Source: Bog-473 sp052148295
GTDB taxonomy: Bacteria > Actinomycetota > Acidimicrobiia > Acidimicrobiales > RAAP-2
Length of the DNA: 52,076 bases
Assembly (NCBI GenBank): GCA_052148295.1
Contig: JBKQIP010000018.1
Location: 1-52,076 of the forward strand
Direction: 5' to 3'
Positions 48,801 through 52,076 of this stretch are shown piece after piece. How positions within the stretch are numbered: position 1 is the first letter of the stretch; every line of letters begins with the position of its first letter. The position numbers were made by a program, and so were the translations under genes. A model generated the notes under the pieces. It saw nothing but the letters and a program-made list of their open reading frames with translations, searched no databases and was not told the DNA's origin.

Positions 48801-49799
48801 TCAGTCAGGCTCGAACGTTGGTCGCGGAATGGTGTTGCCGTGTGCGGCGGCGAAGCTACGGAGTTCCCGGGTCACGTCTGGTCCCGTGGGCGTGTAGAGG
48901 ACCTCACGGAACCCGGCCTCGGCGATCCGCCCAAGCTTGCGCCCAATGCTCGACGCATCTCCGACCATGCTGGTGAGGTCGATGTGATCGAGGAGCACCT
49001 CATCGCGTTCGGCGAGGTGCGTGACGTGGCCGTCGAAGGCGAAGAGATGGCGCTCACCCTCACGGGCAAGCGCCTCCAGCGCTACCCGCCACTCGAGACC
49101 ACCTGGCATGGCGTCCACCGCGGCGGCGCCTCCGGAGGCGTAGGCCGCGTGCCATGGCACCACGCGCCATGGAGCAAGAGCGGCGATGACGCGAGGGGAA
49201 CCACGGTCCTCACCGGGTTCGAGCACTGTGCCGGACACCATCGTCGCCGACGGCAGAATCGGATGTGGCGGCCCAATCACTCCGTCCGCAACCTCTGGTG
49301 CGCGCTCGTTCCCGCGCGGCCCCATCACACTGATCCACAGAGGAACCGGCACCGGTCTCGCCGCGGCGATTCCCGGCCAATGGAGCATACGGGCGGCCTT
49401 GCCGTCGACCGTCACGACCTCACCTGCGAGCAGCTTACGCAGGGTAGCGATGTAGTCGAGCAGGGCTTCGAGCGGCATGGGGGGCTGCCCCATCGCCCTG
49501 CGGGCCGTAAATCCAGTGCCGAAGCACGCCCGGAATCGACCTCTGGACAGACGGGAGATGGTTGCGATCCCTGCCGCCATTGTCATCACGGAACGTTCTG
49601 ACGGGATCAGCACCCCAGTGGCAAGCCCGACCGTCGACGTACGGGCCGCAGCCAGTGCGAGGTGAGCGAACGGGTCCTCCCACAGCGGCGCCGAATCGAA
49701 GATCCATACTCGGGAGTAGCCGAGCTCCTCGGCCAGCACGGCGAGGTCGGCGAAGTCGGGGCCGGGAGGAAGACCGCAGGACAACTCTAGTTCGCTCAA
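48801..49799 (-). CDS. LLM-class flavin/F420-dependent oxidoreductase
   Basis: This 332-aa TIM-barrel protein of the luciferase-like monooxygenase superfamily has LAVLAEELGYSRVWIFDSAP (about 20-39), TVGLATGVLIPSERSV (about 56-71), SRGRFRACFGTGFT (about 84-97) and VPLWISVMGPRGNERAPEVADGVI (about 150-174). F420 or FMN may be the cofactor; the actinobacterial context favours F420. The start is TTG at 49799 with GGAGGGG upstream, an uncommon but well-supported start. It shares strand with the SnoaL-like and P450 genes upstream, and with them may form a degradation or modification pathway. Confidence 0.85.
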   Translation of the reverse strand: MSELELSCGLPPGPDFADLAVLAEELGYSRVWIFDSAPLWEDPFAHLALAAARTSTVGLATGVLIPSERSVMTMAAGIATISRLSRGRFRACFGTGFTARRAMGQPPMPLEALLDYIATLRKLLAGEVVTVDGKAARMLHWPGIAAARPVPVPLWISVMGPRGNERAPEVADGVIGPPHPILPSATMVSGTVLEPGEDRGSPRVIAALAPWRVVPWHAAYASGGAAAVDAMPGGLEWRVALEALAREGERHLFAFDGHVTHLAERDEVLLDHIDLTSMVGDASSIGRKLGRIAEAGFREVLYTPTGPDVTRELRSFAAAHGNTIPRPTFEPD

Positions 49800-50116
49800 G
49801 ACCTGGCCCCTCCGCTTTGCCAGCTCAGGTACATTGATTCGACCATTGAGGCATGGCGCCAGGCTCGCGTCCCCGACAGCGGTGCGTCGACGCTCGAGGT
49901 CGTCATCGAGCCGGCCATCTGATTGAACGTTCCAGCTTGTCGGCTGGACTCAGAAGCCTGAGGCTTTGCGACCTCTTTGCACCCCGCGGGCGTACGCAGC
50001 TCGGCAATGAGGGCATGCACACGTCTTGGCCGACCAGGCGTGGACTCTTGTCGATGGGAGACCCCTTCCACTTCGGTGTTTCCGTGCGTGGACTGATCTC
50101 GACGAGCGACCCCTTG
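49800..50116. other. 317-bp interval without a convincing gene
   Basis: Open frames here read as low-quality protein. One minus-strand frame (stop TGA at 49798-49796) ends on the TTG start of the LLM gene, but its sequence is not protein-like enough to call. No terminator or promoter stands out. Confidence 0.4.
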
Positions 50117-50599
50117 TCACTTCAGCTCGTCGAGATCGTTGTCCAATGCCCAATGCCAGTCCGCGTGCCAATCCTCGACCCCCAGGACCCGCAGTTGTCG
50201 TCGTGCGATGCGCCAGCCTTCCCGGGTGCGGACGACCGAGTCGTGGTAGTAGCCCCACAACCTCGGAGTGATGCCGTCAGCCCGCTGGTGCCAGGCATAG
50301 ACCGATGTGCGCACCGTGGCGTGGTCGTCACTCTCGAAGGTCACCAACATATTGGCATTGTGATGGCTGGTGGCCTTGAAACCCCCCTCAGGGTGCCCGA
50401 ACAACCGCCGAAGAGCAGCTCGGGAACGCACCGGCGGCCCACTACCGGGGCCGTAGTCGACTACGCAGTCGCTCGTGAACAACTCGACGACCTCGTCATA
50501 GAGACGGTGATCGACGCAGTACGAGTATTGATGTACCAGGTCGACAATGCTGTCCTTGTCGAGGAGGCGGCGCAGCGCGGCGGGCTCGTCAGTGACCAC
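50117..50599 (-). CDS. SnoaL-like (NTF2-fold) protein
   Basis: This 160-aa protein has a cone-shaped alpha+beta fold of the SnoaL_4/NTF2 group: LLDKDSIVDLVHQYSYCVDHRLYDEVVELFTSDC (about 11-44) is the diagnostic helix set. HHNANMLVTFESDDHATVRTSVYAWH follows in the central sheet, and GWRIARRQLRVLG closes it. Members act as dehydratases, isomerases or dioxygenase beta-like subunits on steroids, polyketides or aromatic acids. Here it lies 90 bp downstream of the P450 on the same strand, suggesting shared substrate. The specific reaction is unknown. Confidence 0.88.
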   Translation of the reverse strand: MVTDEPAALRRLLDKDSIVDLVHQYSYCVDHRLYDEVVELFTSDCVVDYGPGSGPPVRSRAALRRLFGHPEGGFKATSHHNANMLVTFESDDHATVRTSVYAWHQRADGITPRLWGYYHDSVVRTREGWRIARRQLRVLGVEDWHADWHWALDNDLDELK

Positions 50600-50689
50600 C
50601 AGTTCTCCTGAATTTCTGACAAAGACAAAGGGCGCTCGTGCGGAGCCATACCGTTCGAGACGGAGACGACCTGATGCCGATCTGGTGCA

Positions 50690-51967
50690 TCACGCCGGAA
50701 TGAGATCGAGGTGGAGCCTGCGCAGACTTCGCGCGAGGTATGTGGGTACGTACTTGTAGGTACGCGCTCCGGCGGGCCCGTGCGCAGACTCTGAGATCCC
50801 GATGGCGCCGAACCGTGAGAGCATTCTTTCGACGCCGATACGGCTCTCCACCCGGGCCAGGGGAGCACCCAAGCACAGGTGGGCGCCGCGTCCGAAGGCG
50901 AGATGCTGACGTGCGTTGGGTCGATCGACGCGGAATTCACCCGGACGCTCAAATTTCCGAGGGTCTCGATTCGCGGCACCGATGAGGAGCATGACCGTGG
51001 ATCCGGCGGGCACCTCGACGCTGCCAATGTTCTTGGTGGTGCGGCAGAATCGAAATGTACCCTTGAGCTCGCTGTCGATGCGCAGGGTCTCTTCAATGAA
51101 GTTGGGGATCCGCGTGGAATCGTCCCGCAGCAGCTGCTGAAGTTCAGGATCCTCGCCCAGGACCTGGAACGCGGTGGCAAGCAAACCAGCTGTCGCCCCG
51201 ATCCCTGCGATGAACAGGATGGAGGCCAGGCGCACAGCGTCCATGACCTCGGGCATCGATCCGTTCGGAAAGGGGGTGCTCACGAGCTTGGTCATCACAT
51301 CGTCACGTGGCGCGGCCCTGCGATCGGCGATATAGGCGGAAAACCGCTCGTGCAAGAAGGCGAATGGATCTTCGGCCATGCCCGCAGACGGAGTACCGGT
51401 AAGGAGACCACGATCTGGGTCGAGCATCTCGTGGACGAACGTCTTGTGGTCGGATTCGGGCACCCCGAGCAGGACACAGATGTTGAGTAGGGTGAACGGC
51501 CCCGAGAAATCGGTGATGAACTCGCACCCATCCCGGTCGACCAGCCCGTCGATGAGCCCATCGGCGATGCGACGAATGGAGGGTTCTAAGGCGTTGACGT
51601 GTTTCGGGGTCAGGTACCGGGCCACCAGTGCTCGATACTCCGAATGCTCGGGCGGATCCATGGTCGTGATCTCGTGGCTCATCGGGAGCCGGTCACGGTG
51701 TGCCTCGACAAGTTCACTGACGTCGTCACCTTCGAAGGGGAAGGGGAAACCCGGGAAAGGGCCGCTCAGCGCATTGCACGAGGAGAATGCCGCGGCATCG
51801 GAGAACATGGCCGCCGCTTCCTCGTAGCCCGTGACCATGACCACATCGTGATGCGGCTCGCGCTGGATGGGGCAGCCCTCCCGGAGGCGGTCGAAGTAGG
51901 GATAGGGGTCACGGATGAAGGACCTGTCAGTGAAGAAGTCCAGTTCGTCCGCGCTGGAACCACTCAT
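50690..51967 (-). CDS. Cytochrome P450 with atypical I-helix
   Basis: This 425-aa class I type P450 has ExxR (Glu293-Arg296) and the haem loop FGRGAHLCLG with Cys365. Its I-helix, however, reads AGIGAT (254-259) in place of AGxDTT or AGxETT: both the conserved acid and the first Thr are replaced. This acid-alcohol pair normally delivers protons to the bound oxygen. ATG at 51967 follows GGGAGG; the upstream frame to 52069 is not needed. It is followed by the SnoaL-like and LLM genes on the same strand. The resemblance is to CYP families acting on hydrophobic acids, macrolides or terpenes; substrate unknown. Confidence 0.93.
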   Translation of the reverse strand: MSGSSADELDFFTDRSFIRDPYPYFDRLREGCPIQREPHHDVVMVTGYEEAAAMFSDAAAFSSCNALSGPFPGFPFPFEGDDVSELVEAHRDRLPMSHEITTMDPPEHSEYRALVARYLTPKHVNALEPSIRRIADGLIDGLVDRDGCEFITDFSGPFTLLNICVLLGVPESDHKTFVHEMLDPDRGLLTGTPSAGMAEDPFAFLHERFSAYIADRRAAPRDDVMTKLVSTPFPNGSMPEVMDAVRLASILFIAGIGATAGLLATAFQVLGEDPELQQLLRDDSTRIPNFIEETLRIDSELKGTFRFCRTTKNIGSVEVPAGSTVMLLIGAANRDPRKFERPGEFRVDRPNARQHLAFGRGAHLCLGAPLARVESRIGVERMLSRFGAIGISESAHGPAGARTYKYVPTYLARSLRRLHLDLIPA

Positions 51968-52015
51968 GAGCCCACCTCCCACGTCATCGCAATCACGCAT
52001 CGTAACCGAGATTGG

Positions 52016-52025
52016 ACCGATCGGT
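52016..52025. promoter_or_regulatory. Perfect 10-bp palindrome before the P450 gene
   Basis: ACCGATCGGT lies about 50 bp upstream of the P450 start codon and near a TACGAT that could be the -10. It is a candidate half of a TetR-type operator; 10-bp palindromes also arise by chance. Confidence 0.3.
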
Positions 52026-52076
52026 ACACAACCTCGACGGGACTCACACCTGGCCTGACAGGCCTTCACCGCGCCG

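Overview
The window is high-GC DNA that reads as an actinobacterial chromosome segment. Evidence: two F420-type luciferase-like oxidoreductases, a mycofactocin-type SDR, a WS/DGAT acyltransferase, two bacterial class I P450s, many GTG starts and stop/start overlaps of 4 bp. The density of acyl-CoA, P450 and LLM genes together with an unusual surface-glycan locus suggests a soil or aquatic actinomycete, possibly Acidimicrobiia. No rRNA or core phylogenetic marker is present, so the class is inference.

Layout. 1-5.5 kb: tail of rdgB, SRPBCC protein, PaaI-like thioesterase, nitroreductase, a two-gene HadA/HadB-like hydratase pair, and a convergent SDR-P450 operon. 5.5-6.0 kb is non-coding, with a 34-nt palindrome, a tiny ORF and a strong hairpin. 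6.0-12.5 kb: LON-domain protein, Cys-type sulfatase, alpha/beta hydrolase coupled to an LLM oxidoreductase, a 49-aa zinc-ribbon protein, SDR and glycerate kinase.

12.7-31.7 kb is a surface-glycan locus with visibly more relaxed codon use. It holds a GT-C membrane glycosyltransferase, a 1099-aa chain of three GT4 modules overlapping a WbdD-like methyltransferase, a GT2 with a coiled-coil tail, further methyltransferases, a lipoprotein, and a secreted protein made of a lysozyme-like domain plus seven cysteine-paired repeats. It then has tRNA-Leu and a tightly packed clpP-wzm-wzt-methyltransferase operon, and ends with a GT4. The Wzt-type ATPase carries the extra C-terminal domain that, in O-antigen exporters, reads a capped chain end. 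Together these genes can make, cap and export a polysaccharide across a cell envelope of unknown type.

31.9-40.6 kb is housekeeping and lipid metabolism: HAD phosphatase, crotonase, 1-Cys peroxiredoxin, GH44 glycosidase, acyl-CoA synthetase coupled to oligoribonuclease, dUTPase and WS/DGAT. tRNA-Gly is followed by a second secreted protein with seven cysteine-pair repeats, flanked by imperfect 44-nt direct repeats. 42.3-52 kb is catabolic/accessory: SDR plus aldehyde dehydrogenase, TetR regulator, orphan branched-chain-type substrate-binding protein, an antitoxin remnant, a methyltransferase with a coupled 45-aa ORF, LLM oxidoreductase, SnoaL-like protein, and a P450 with an abnormal I-helix motif.
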